30,590 bases of DNA from Acanthamoeba sp. SK_2022b. Lineage: Eukaryota; Discosea; Longamoebia; Acanthamoebidae. The DNA lies in NCBI GenBank assembly GCA_027943245.1, contig JANDJZ010000531.1, positions 1 through 30,590 of the forward strand, in the 5' to 3' direction. Both the position numbers and the translations under genes were made by a program. The notes below the pieces were generated by a model, which saw only the letters and a list, made by a program, of their open reading frames with translations, was not told the DNA's origin and made no database searches. The first letter of the stretch is position 1. Every line of letters begins with the position of its first letter. Shown one piece after another: positions 1-11,000 of this stretch.

Positions 1-45
1 CCCCCTTCTACTCGCCCTAACCCCCCCAAAACATCTCTCGGGCAG

Positions 46-1643
46 GCGTGCGGAGCAGAGGACGACGAAGCTCGCGCCAACCCGCTGTTGCTCAACGTGT
101 TCGCTGTCCTCGCCCTCGGTGCGTCTAGCTCCCCCCCCCAAATCTCTCTACATGATGATGATGAAGTATGTTTACTCTTTATGTGGCTACGTGTGCTGGG
201 CGTAATGGGCTCCAGCGGCGCAGTTCCGGGGGGAGAGGGAGCGCGCGGAGCACTACCACCACCGGGCGCGGGCGCACCTCGGGGCGCTCTTTGACGTGCG
301 CGCGGTCGAGGTGGCCGAGGGGCTGCGCGCCCTGGGCCACTACTCCCTCGCCATGGCCGACTTTGCGCGCTACTCCTACTACTACTCCCTCGCCCTCTCC
401 ATCTGCCGCTCCCTCCAAGCCTACCACACCGGTACTCCCCCTCCCCTCTACCACCACTACCACACGCCTTCCAAACCAGCCTCACGCGAAGAGGTCTCAT
501 TTCTATTCACCAACTCTCACTCTCTTCTCTCTCTCTCTCCTCTCTCTCTCTCCTCTCTCCTCTCTCCTCTTTGCCTGCTCCTCTCCGTGCACTCCGGCTG
601 GTGGTAGACGTGTTCGTGCGCACGCTGTACGGCGGGCTGATGGACCCGTCGATCCCGCAGAGCGAGAAGCTGCTGCTGATGCAGGAGCTCACCGCCAAGG
701 TGGACCTGCGCGCGTATCGCATCGAAGAGGAGCGCCTCGCCCTCACCACCGAAAAGTACCTGCACATCACCACCTCCGAGGGCGCCCACGCCGTGCGCCA
801 TCTCCCCGCGCTCCTCCGCGGTGCGCTGCTCCCTCCCCTTTCCATCACTATGCTGCCCCCCCCCCAACATATTCATTTCCTTGGAGTTGAAGGGCGTTTG
901 TCGTGCGTGTGCGTGTGCGTGTGCGTGTGCGTGTGCGTTTGTCGTGTGTCGTGTGCGCCCGAGTAGAATGGCGTGGAATCTCACACCTGGTGGCGAGCTG
1001 CCTGATGCTGCTCAACCTGTACAAGGAGACAACCTCGACCGCCCTGTGGACAGAGATAGAGGGCATGCCCCCGAACGCGACCGGACCCACCGACCGGGAT
1101 GCCATCGGTAACGCGGCACCGAGGCGAAAGCACCAGCACCAGCACCAGCACCAGCACCAGCACCAGCACCAGCACCAGCACCAGCACCAGCACCAGCACC
1201 AGCACCAGCATCAGCACCAGCACCAGCACCAGCATCAGCACCAGCACCAGCACCAGCATCAGCACCAGCACCAGCACCAGCATCAGCACCAGCACCAGCA
1301 CCAGCACCAGCACCAGAAGGTGAAGAAGAGGGCGGTGGTGCGCGACGAGTCCGTGGTTAGATTCTTCCAGCAGGCCCTCGCCCTTTACGAGGAGAAGCTC
1401 GCCATGGGTTTCCTCCTCCTCACTCCTCCTCCTCCTCCCCCTCCTTGCGCCCGTCTAGTGGCGCTCACACCGCGTGAGCGAATCGCTGCGTGCAGAGTTC
1501 CATTTGGGGGCGCCCCTCAAGCTGTGCATGACGCTGGGGTACCACTCGCTCAAGGCGGAGATCGCGATGGCCTGTGGCGACGTGGAGCTTGCCTTCACCT
1601 CCGCCCTCCAGTTTCTGGCCCAGGTCAAGGTTTGTGTAAACCC

Positions 1644-1677
<34 letters not shown>

Positions 1678-2027
1678 TCTCCAGACGAGGAGGACTAGCA
1701 AGCTTGGTTTCCTTTTGGAAAAGCTAAGCCCACGTCGGATGGACAGGCCAACCTGGAGCATCTGCAGTATTTGCCCCACTGCATGTTCATGAGCGCGGGA
1801 GGAATCATGGAGGTCTTCCTCTCCTGCAAGCGAACCGACCTCATCAAGTACGTCTGCAGCTTTGCTTCTCTGCCTCTTGTGGGCGGTCTAACCCGATCAC
1901 GTGCGTGCGTGCGCGCGTGTGCGACAGGGCAATGCTCGCGGAGGTGGGGGCGTGGATGAGGGCCTACCCAATGTCGGGCTTTATCTTTTCTCACTACGCC
2001 GCAGCAGTTGGCGGCGTATGTCCATAA
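46..2027 (+). CDS. C-terminal part of a putative transcription factor with a fungal-type middle homology region (5' end outside window)
   Basis: Seven exons in consistent phase: 46-118, 216-431, 608-820, 967-1407, 1496-1629, 1747-1847, 1928-2027, giving 425 codons and a TAA stop at 2025-2027. The first exon is preceded by an AG acceptor, so the gene starts upstream of the window. The protein is alpha-helical. An N-terminal stretch (NPLLLNVFAVLAL, then AEHYHHRARAHLGALFDV, then a helix with LALSICRSLQAY) has the pattern of the middle homology region of Zn2Cys6 (GAL4-type) transcription factors, where a small hydrophobic helix is followed by an 'A..ly.rAr.ll..lf' helix and an 'r.a....slAi.l..sL' helix. 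That assignment is from remembered family pattern, not a search; a generic TPR-like helical protein is the alternative. The exon 967-1407 carries a 31-unit His-Gln repeat. No DNA-binding zinc cluster is visible, but it would lie upstream. Gene convergent with the next one, 96 bp apart. Confidence 0.6.
904..937 (+). repeat. (GTGTGC)n hexamer microsatellite in intron 3 of the first gene
   Basis: Tandem GTGTGC units lie between the donor at 821 and the acceptor ending at 966. Confidence 0.85.
1131..1316 (+). repeat. (CACCAG)31 hexanucleotide repeat encoding poly(His-Gln)
   Basis: Thirty-one uninterrupted hexamers read in frame as His-Gln. The only variants are four CATCAG units at 1209, 1233, 1257 and 1281, spaced exactly 24 bp apart, which shows expansion of a 4-hexamer block. 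All four variants are synonymous (CAC to CAT). The flanking exon stays open on both sides, so I read it as coding rather than as an intron, although GTAACG at 1110 could act as a donor. Confidence 0.9.
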
Positions 2028-2039
2028 TAAATAAATAAA
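2026..2039 (+). terminator. Overlapping poly(A) signals fused to the stop codon
   Basis: Three overlapping AATAAA hexamers (2026-2031, 2030-2035, 2034-2039) begin inside the TAA stop codon at 2025-2027 of the first gene. Poly(A) signal function is inferred from the motif. Confidence 0.6.
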
Positions 2040-2123
2040 TCAAGGAATGGGAGAGAGAGAGAGGGGAGAGGTGGGGCTACAAGTATAAGTTGTGGCGTGG
2101 TCTCTGCGCCTCGCCCATATATG

Positions 2124-2992
2124 TTATCGGAGCTTCTTGACCGTGATGACCTTGATGCCCGCGTGCGGTGTGCTCTTGACCGGCACGTCAGAGCCCCCGA
2201 GGGCCTGGCCATGGGCGAGCAGCACCTGCGCGGTTCGTCGCTCCGTCCCCGGGGGAGAGTCGTCGCCGTCGCCGCTGTGCAGCAGGGCACGCACATCGGC
2301 CGGGAGCGGAGGGTAGCGACAGGTGAGCGTGATCGCCTTGCCGTCGTCCCGCACGGTGCACTCGACCTGGGCGCCTTCGCACACACGCAGCAGGAGCACC
2401 ACCTCGCCGTCGGTCTCTCGCTTCCACATCTCTCCGACGGAACCGGCATCGCCATCAACCCGGGCTGGTGGCGCGCTTCCTCCTCCTGCTCCTGCTCCTC
2501 CTGCTCCTGCTGCTGCTCCTCTTTGGGCCTGGCGGAGCAGGAGACGCCCGCCGATCTCCTCGGTCGACGGCAGGGCGAGGGAGTCATAGAGAGCTCGCGG
2601 CCGGCACGCCCCGTACTTGTTCGTTTCCTTCTCCTCCTCCTCCTCCTCCTCCTCCTCCTTATCTCCGTCATCGCCGTTCACGCTGTCTCCGCTGTCGCTT
2701 TCGCTCTCACTGCTTTCGCTTTCGCTTTCGCTGTCGCTGTCGCTGTCGCTGCTGTGCCTGCTGTTGCTGTTGCTGCTGCCGCTGCCGGTTTTTTTCACCT
2801 CCGCGTTGGGTCGCGTGGGCTCTTGCTTGCCGCGGACTGGCGTCGACGTCGTAGTAGTGGGGTGTTGCAGAGGCGTATCGCTGCTGCTGCTGCTGCTGTC
2901 GCTGTCGCTGTCGCTGCTGTCGCTGTGGCTCTCTTCCTCCTCCCGGCTGCTGGAACTGTCCGTGTCCGAATCTTCGTTGTCCGTGCCGCGGC
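2124..2992 (-). other. Acidic Ser/Asp/Glu-rich tail and C-terminal module of the fusion protein
   Basis: The last exon encodes long Ser/Asp and Ser/Glu runs, a poly-Glu run, then about 100 ordinary residues. These include EVVLLLRVCEGAQVECTV, LTCRYPPLPADVRALL and a basic end, KVITVKKLR. The acidic DNA is built from GCTGTC/GCTTTC-like repeats on the plus strand. I do not recognise the terminal module. OSR1/SPAK kinases also carry a small C-terminal peptide-binding domain, but the residues here do not let me claim homology. TAA stop at 2124-2126. Confidence 0.7.
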
Positions 2993-3055
2993 CTGCCACC
3001 CCCCCCCCCAAAACCAAAGAAGTGGAGATTCGAATTCGTTACCCTTGGCACTCCT

Positions 3056-3120
<65 letters not shown>

Positions 3121-3905
3121 CGCATGCAGCGAGGAGAGAGGAGGGAGAAGCAACAACAGCGGTAGTGGTGGGTGGAGGCCCAAGGCAAAAGAATAAGGAA
3201 CCTTTGAGGTGCTTCAGGAGGGGAGCCCTCGAGTCGGCCTTCACTTGGTCAAAGAACCGGTGCTTCAGTATTTCCTCGACCGTTGGTCTGATACGAGAGC
3301 AGAGCGAGGTTAGAGCTGTGCACAACGCAAAACAGGCCCGCTGGGACAGAGAAAAAGAAAGAGGAAAAGGAGAATAAATGTAAATGTAAATGTAAATAAA
3401 AAGAGTACCGCTTGGCGGGCTCCTTCTGGAGACAGACGTCCACGAATTCGCGGAAGGCGGAGCTCCACTTGTCGCCGTGAAGAGCGGGGGAGGGGCGTCG
3501 GGCTTTGGCGTTCATCTGGAGGAGGATGTTCATGTCGGCGAAGGGCGCCTGTCCCGTGGCCAGCTCCAGCGCTGGTGTGACAGAATTGAGAATACAGAAG
3601 ACGACGACGACGCCGACGAACAACAACAACAACAACAAAGGTGAGTAGACTGGGTTCAACCCAAGGGAGGACGAGGGCAGCGTCGTACAGAGGATGCCGA
3701 GGGCGTAGGTGTCGGCGACGGGCGTGGGCTTGTTTTTGACGCCGCAGACCTCGGGAGCGCTGTAGGCGTAGGTGTCTTGCGAGGCAAAGGTGTCCAGCTT
3801 GTGCGCGCTCTGCTTGAGGTGGCCTTCGACGCTGTTCATCAGCAGCAGCGTGCCCGTGGATCTGATGACCATGACGATGATGGAAGCCAGCAGCATGAAA
3901 ATTGT

Positions 3906-3999
<94 letters not shown>

Positions 4000-5682
4000 T
4001 TGCTCGTTTGGGGGAGGGGGGGGGATAAGAAGGGCAGGGGCACCGTTCGACGAAGAGGTTGGAGGAGGAGAACTGGTCATGCCCGATCAAGCCGTTCTGG
4101 TGGAGATAGTTGAGTCCCTCGCCCACCTGCTTCAATATGGCAGCCACGGTGGTCTCGCGCAGGGACTTGTTCTTGGTGTCTGCGCGGTGTATGAAGCATG
4201 AGCAGAGGTGGCGCGTGATCGCCCGGTGCATGCGTGCGTGTGTGCGTGTGCGTGTGCGTGTGCGTGTGCGTGTGCGTGTGCGTGTGCGTGTGCGTGTGCG
4301 TGTGCGTGTGCGTGTGCGTGTGCGTGTGCGTGTGCGTGGGGAGAAGGAGTAGAAGGAGAAGGGGATAATGGGTTTCCTGATGAGCACCTTTGATGAGCCG
4401 CTTGAGGGAGTACTCGGCGACGGACGCTTGCATGACCTGATTACCGGGTGAGCGCAATGTGGGGGGGGCAGGGACGGGTGGGGCTGGTGGTGTACCTGCC
4501 AGAGCTCGTTGCCCACGGCGAAGCAGTCGTAGAGGCGAGCAACGTTGGCGTGCTGTAGGCTCGTTCGCAGCTCCTATCGATTCACGAACGTTGGTTAACC
4601 AACCAATCATCAATCAAAAACGATCACTCGTCCAGTCGCCAATCAGTGAGGAGGGGGGGGGCACGCACCTTGGCAGAGGTGAGCAGGTCGCCGCAGGTGG
4701 CGGGGTTAATGTCCATGGTCTTCTGGATGGTGACGCCGAGGCCGTGCAGGGGCTTGGAGACGGCAGCCCACCACACGCGCTCCTTGTTGTCGTTGCCCAG
4801 CAGTCGCTCGAAGTCGTAGTCGTCAAAGTAGTCGGGGCGGTGCTCCGAGGTGGAGGAGGACGAGGAGGAGGACGAGGAGGAGGAGGAGGCGGGATTGGCG
4901 GGTTGCTGGTTGTTGGCCGGGGAGGGCAGGTCTTCCGGCGCGTCCGGTCGGTGGTGGAGGGCAGGAGCGGTGTCGGTGGCGGGTCCTCCGCCTCCTCCCT
5001 CCTGTGGCTTTGGAGGAGGCCCACTGCGGACCTTCCTCGCATTCCTGTCATGGCATCCAATTAACCACCAATAATAGATAAATAATAAAATAAATAAATA
5101 AATAAATAAAAATAAATAAAATAAGCGGGAGGGTGGGGCGTAAGGAGAGGCACCAAGCGAGGCGGTCTCGGCTGGTGCGCAGGCTCTTGGGCATCTTGGA
5201 CAGGGAACGGACCAGGGGCTTGGGACGGGACGCCGCGGCCGACGCCTGCTCCGGCGTGGCCTGCTGGCCGTCGCCGTCTGCGTTGGCGCGGCCGGCCTCG
5301 GGAGCGGGCTTCTGGCTGAGGGGCGGCACGTCGACCGAGGAGAAGAGCGATTGGAGGGCCCGCGCAAACTACGCGCACGTAAACCCGTGGCCGACGCAGC
5401 GAACAAACACGCGGCCGATGATCATCAGTAAAGGAGGGAGGAGGGTGTTGTGCGCAACACGCGCAGGGCAGAAGCGAAGGCGTTACCGATCCGGAACGGG
5501 GCCGCAGCGCGGCGATGATGCCGTTGCGCTGGGAGGGGCTGAGGGAGTGGCAGAAGGCCACCACGGAGTCCTTGTCACGCAGAGCAATCTCCACCTTGGA
5601 GTCGATCGATTGCCGCAGCCACCGCTTGCCCTTGGCCTGGTATCGGTCCCAACGTCATTTCTCTCTCTCTCTCTCTCTCTCA

Positions 5683-5740
<58 letters not shown>

Positions 5741-6068
5741 CACACAACACACACAAACACACACAACACACACACACACACACACAAGAGAGAGAGGAGA
5801 GAGTGGGGAGTGGTGTACCCGGAGTGTCCGCGAGAGTGGTTCGGCGGGCGGGGGCGGGGGGTGGGGGTTGTCCTCGAGGTCGGAGGAATGGGCGGTGACA
5901 GCCCGCAGGAGGGAGTTCCACTTGGCGGGGAAGAGGCTGCCCTCCACCCGCATGTCGAGCATCCCGATGGTGGTTGCCCACAGCAGCCACGCCTTGTTGT
6001 CCGTTCGATCGCATTCGGCGAGGCACTGCACCCCCACCGCCCACCCGTGTCACACTCATGGCGTCTCT

Positions 6069-6123
<55 letters not shown>

Positions 6124-6859
6124 TGTGTGTGGTGTGTGTGTTGTGTAAGAGAGAGAGAGAGAGAGAGAGAAATCTACCTTGCATTTGGCGGCGGCGTTGA
6201 CGAGCAGACATACCGCCTGCCTTCCGGTCTCCTTTTCTGCCCATTCCCACAACTCGTGAACGTCCTGCCACGTGCGTGCGTGCATGCGCAAGGGTTAGGT
6301 CGTCGGGCCCGACGGGTGAGCGAGCTCCCCCTCCCCTCCCATTCTGGGGGGAGAGGGGCGGTGCAGGAGCAGAGCGCGAACCTTCTCCACGCGCTTGTAG
6401 ACGGAGGAGGACACGGAGGGGTGCGAGTGGCGGGAGTCTCCCTTGATGGCGCGGACGAGCCAGCCCTCGGCCTCCTCCAGCATCTTGCGGATGGCCTGCG
6501 GCATCTCGGCGTCGCTCTCGTAGGCCGCGTCGAGGAAGGCCGATGCCGACGAGGACAGCGACGACGAGGACGACGAGGAGGACAGCGACGTCGACGACGT
6601 GGACGACGAGGAGGAAAAGGGGGCGACGCCCGTCCCGGAGGAGCTGTCGACGTAGAGCTTGCGCATGGCCCACTCGCAGAGGATCATGCCCCACAGGTAG
6701 CTCATCTCCTGATTGCCTCCCTCTCCGCGCCCCCCTCGGTCGGCCTCCGCCGTCGTCTCCTCGGCCGCCGCCGCCGCCGCCGCCTCCGCCGCCTCCGCTT
6801 TCTGAGGAGGCCCCGGCCTCGTAGCCTGAGGCTTCGCCTCCTGTGCGTGCTGCTCGCTC

Positions 6860-6930
<71 letters not shown>

Positions 6931-7175
6931 AGCGCCATCCGAGGGCGACGAATCGGCGCTGGCGTCGGCGCGGTGGCCGTGCAGGCGGTGCTGCTCCTCC
7001 TCCTTGATGTTCTGCTTGATCTTCTCCCGCTTGAGCACCTCCTTGAGCTGCTTGACCGCGGTCTGGAACAATTGCTGGGCCTTTGCGTTCTCCCAGTCCT
7101 CGTCGATGCGACAGTACTCGAACAGCACCCGCACCTGGTGCCCCGCGAGTTGAGTAAGCTTCACGCAACGCATCA

Positions 7176-7245
<70 letters not shown>

Positions 7246-7998
7246 CCCGAGAGAGAGAGAGAAAGAGGGGAGGTGATACCAGGAGCAGCGCGCAGTCGTC
7301 CATGACGTCCTCCACCGTGGCGGACGAGAGGGCATTGGCCAGGCGCAGCTGGGCCAACCCGAGGAGGCGTTTGGCCTCCTTGCGGCCCCGATTCTTGTTG
7401 CGTCGCTCCTCCAGGATCTGCATCGCTTGCAGATACAGCGCTCGCCCTTGACGCGCGACCCCCCAAACAACCAGCGTTCGATAAGCCACGCTGCTGGTCC
7501 TCCTCCTGGTCCTCCTCTTTGTGCGGTTGCTGCTGCTCGGGGGTGGGGGCTACGCACCGGAGGCGAGGTCAACGAGGTTCATGTGCTTGATGCGAGGATT
7601 GAGGGCAAGCAGGTCCCCCTCGACAAATGCAAAGGTGTGCGGGGAAGCCAGCAGTTGCTGTTCGGCGTGCCGCGCAAACTCGAGCGAAGCCAGCTCCTGT
7701 GTGACAAAAAAGAAAAAGAAAAAGAAAAAGAAAAAGAAAAAGAAAAACACCGCACGGCCATCAGTTGATGTTCGTGTGAAAAGGACAGCCTTGAGGAGAG
7801 GAGGAGAGGCGTGTGCCTGCAGGCGTATGAAGAGGAGGCGGATCGAGAGAATGTTGCGCAGGTCGAAGGTGAGGGCGGCCTCATCGGGGCCAAGTGCGAA
7901 GCTTCCGAATTTGGCCATCAGCCGATCTTTCATCGATTTCTGGAGCAGGCAAGAAGAGAACCGAGCAAGAACGAGTTGAAGCACAGGGGAAATGGAGT

Positions 7999-8066
<68 letters not shown>

Positions 8067-11000
8067 CACGAGGCGGTACGTGAGTGACGGTGCCCAAGTG
8101 CTCGTCCCAGCCCTCGTCGCTTCCCGGGTTGCCCTCATCCTCGCTGAAGCTATCCTCGCTCTTGGCGACGTTCTCCGACTGGAAGGGCCGCTTGTCGGAG
8201 GCGGAGCTCCCCAGAGACGTGTCCCTCTGCAGAGGTTGCAACGGAACCCACCCGAGATGTTTGGGGGGGGGGAAGTGGAGGGACATACATGTCAGCGACA
8301 ACATCACAACCCGACAGAGGGACAGCGCTCCGCTTGCGGAGAGGAGTACCCGCTCTCTCCGGAGACGGCTGGACCGCCGGCGGAGAAGGGCAGCGGGGGG
8401 CGTAGGGGAGGCGGGAGAGAGGGAGGAAGCGGGTGTGCTGGTGCTGGTGCTGGTGCTGCTTGTGGAGGGCGGGGGGATATGGGTGGTGCGAGTCCAGAAG
8501 AGGTTGGAGGCGAGCTCGCACTTGGGCGAGCAGGTGCCGATGATGAGGTTGAACAGCTTGATTGCGGCTTGGTGGTAGGGCTCCTCGGACAGCACCTCCA
8601 CTTTCTTCACTTTGTTTCTGATGATGCACGTATTCATATAGTCGACATTAATTTCATGGCAAGGGCGTGGAGAGGAGGAGAGGAGGAGGAGGAGGAGGAG
8701 GAGGAGGGGGGGGGTACCGCATCTGCTCGTGGAGGATGTCCTTGACCACGCGAGTGGTCATCTCGGTGAGGAGGAGCGAGTCCAAGAAGCGGAAGTTCTT
8801 CTCCCACTTCTTGTTGGGGATCAGCCCGGAGGCGTTCTCCCGCCCGGCATACACCAGCCTGTGCAGCTCGCACCGCACTCGCCCAAAGTAGCGCAGGTTG
8901 ATGCCCCAGCTGTGCATGTCCTTGCACAGTTTCCTTGGCGCGCATCGAGTCAGGACACTCGAGAGAACCCTCCCCTACTATCGCATGGGGATCGCATGGG
9001 GGGGGGGGCACAGGCAGAGGAGAGAGAGCGAGCGAGCGGAGAGATGCGGAGATAAAATCACACCGGGGTGGTGTTTGGGGGGGGGGCAATACCGCAATAC
9101 TTGATGTCGCTTCTCCACTTCCTCGCGAATGGAACCAGAGCCGCGGAAGAACATCTCATCGTCGCTGTCTTCCAACAGCGCGAGCAGCTCCTGGAGAGGG
9201 GAGTGGGAGTGGGAGAGAAAGATTGGATGAGTGTGGACATGGACATGGACAAAGGATAGGGCCGGCAGGTGAACCTGACCGCGCGCCACGACACGGGGAG
9301 GGGTGGCATACCTTGCGGACGAACGCGGGAATGATAGCATACACGAGGCGTCTGCTCATCGCCGACACTTGCTCATTATATTGGCTTGCTGCGTGGTTGC
9401 GTAAAGTAGGCAATTGCGATCGTAAGGAACGACAGATGGTAATAATGATCGCTGGGAGAGGGGAGAGAGAGAGAGAGAGGAGGAGGAGGAGGAGGAGGGG
9501 CACACACTCACCGTTGGGAGAGAAGCGGGGGTGGTTGAAGGCGGAGAAGGCATCGGAGCAGAGAGGGATCGAGGAAAGCCGCACGAGCTCGGGGCGAAGC
9601 AGCTGAAAGAAGGGAGCTCGGCTGTGGTAGTTGTGCCTCTCCTCGAGCACAAAGTCGGGAGGAAAGATGCGGGCCATGTCCAGGACGTAGATGCGCCCGT
9701 CCTGCCGCCGAGGAGAGGTGTGGATGTCACCAAGTCAAAAACAAAAAACAAACACAAAAACAAAACAAAACAAAAAAAAACAAAACAAAAAAAAACAGTC
9801 GTTGCAACATCACACGCGAGCAGTGGTGGAGGATAGACCAGAGGGGGGAGGGGGGAGAAAGGGAGGGAGGGCTACCTTGCCGCGGTGCACCTCGAGATCC
9901 ACGGGGCCCCACACCAACTGCTCTCGCACGACCCGTTCGTTGAGGTTGAGCCGCGTAATGGCCTGTCGAATGGCGTCCATCGCTTCGGCATCGTCGTTCC
10001 TAATGGTCTGCAGAGCCAACGGCCAACGGCGGATTGCATGGGACCCCTTAGCAAGCTCCGGTTCCAGGAGAGCAGCACCGACAAGACAGCGGCGCGTGCG
10101 TGTGCGCGTGCGTGCGTGTGCGCGTGCGTGCGTGCATACTTTGCCCTGGTCGGCAGAGCCGTAGACCAAGGTATTTTCCTCCTTGCTGATGGGCAGTATC
10201 GAGATGGCAGTGAGTCGAAACCCGCGGTAGTCCACCTGCAGGCGCATCGCGGGCTGTGAGCATATCGAGAGAGCGAGAGCGAGAGCGAGAGAGAGAGCGA
10301 GAGAGAGCGAGAGCGAGAAGAGAGGGCCATAGTGCGTGGACGAGGAGGGAGTAGTGATTAGAAACAACGGGGAAGGGGGGATGGCAGTGTACGAGTGTCA
10401 TGAGCGGCAGGCAGAGGTTGCTTGGACGAACGGAAAGGAGAGAGATGGCGCTCTTCAGCTCGTGAGCTGCCACCTTGATTGCGTTGTGATCCTCGGCACG
10501 GTCATCGCCGTACATCCACTGCCCAGGGCCTGCCGCGCGACCACATAACATCATTATCATGTTGACGCAAACGATCAGATGATTCGAACAACAACGATCG
10601 CTCAACGATAGCAGCAGCAGCAGCAGCACGATAGCAGCAGAGTCACAGGGAAAAGAAGGAGGAGACATACGCTGGGGACGAGGTGTGTCGAGTGCGAACT
10701 TGAACAGAATGTTTTGAACAATGTACTTCAGGCCTCCGGCCACGCCGCCGAGCCTCTTGTCGGGCTTGATGGTCTTGCGTTCGTGTGGCAGGTTCAGCTC
10801 AGACACTGCACGCGAGAGGAACCCAGTCAAAATGAAAATGTAGCAACAACAACAACAACGCTCGGTCGGTCGGTCGGTACCGATGATTTGCGCATAGGTC
10901 TTGGCCGCCAGTTGAAAGTCGTTGGCGATGTGGCTCAGACGAGAAAACTTCTGAATCGAATCTTCCAAGCACAGCGCCTCCTGCACACGTTTTACCCAGC

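Larger units (their letters stand above)
3202..4818 (-). other. STRAD-like pseudokinase domain portion of the fusion gene
   Basis: Seven exons encode a protein-kinase fold. N-lobe: DYDFERLLGNDNKERVWW replaces the glycine loop, and VTIQKTMDI occupies beta3, so the ATP-binding lysine is Gln or displaced. Then HANVARLYDCFAVGNELW matches STE20/STRAD 'HPNIV....F....ELW'. Catalytic loop: NYLHQNGLIGHDQFSSSN, so HRD is GHD and the loop lysine is lost. The DFG position reads LLLMNSVEG. C-lobe motifs are kept: YSAPEV, VADTYALGIL, LELATGQAPF and CLQKEPAKRPTVEEILKHRFF. Retained C-lobe with lost HRD, DFG and probably VAIK is the STRAD pattern; FRAY/OSR1 kinases are the nearest active relatives. Probable role: scaffold or allosteric partner, not catalyst. 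Confidence 0.85.

Noticed and set aside
1110..1316. His-Gln repeat as part of an intron (GTAACG donor)
   Set aside because: The exon is open through the repeat in the same frame as both flanks and all repeat variants are synonymous; RNA evidence would decide.
2097..3377. 426-codon plus-strand open frame opposite the end of the fusion gene
   Set aside because: It is the antisense shadow of the Ser/Asp/Glu-rich exon and a CA repeat; the minus strand gives the phase-consistent kinase tail.
3772..4113. Open frames with long His-Thr, Val-Cys or Ser-Leu repeats here and at about 5515, 6068, 7930, 20089 and 23418
   Set aside because: They are translations of CA/GT, CT/GA and hexamer microsatellites within introns and have no supported flanking coding sequence in those frames.
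3202..4818. Active STE20 or OSR1-type kinase
   Set aside because: HRD and DFG are both lost in well-supported exons, and the glycine loop is absent.
10966..10980. Tiny 15-nt GT–AG intron (GTAAAACGTGTGCAG) near 10996-10982
   Set aside because: Too short to splice. Joining 11113 directly to 10980 keeps phase and restores a CLU-like motif, so the whole stretch is intronic.
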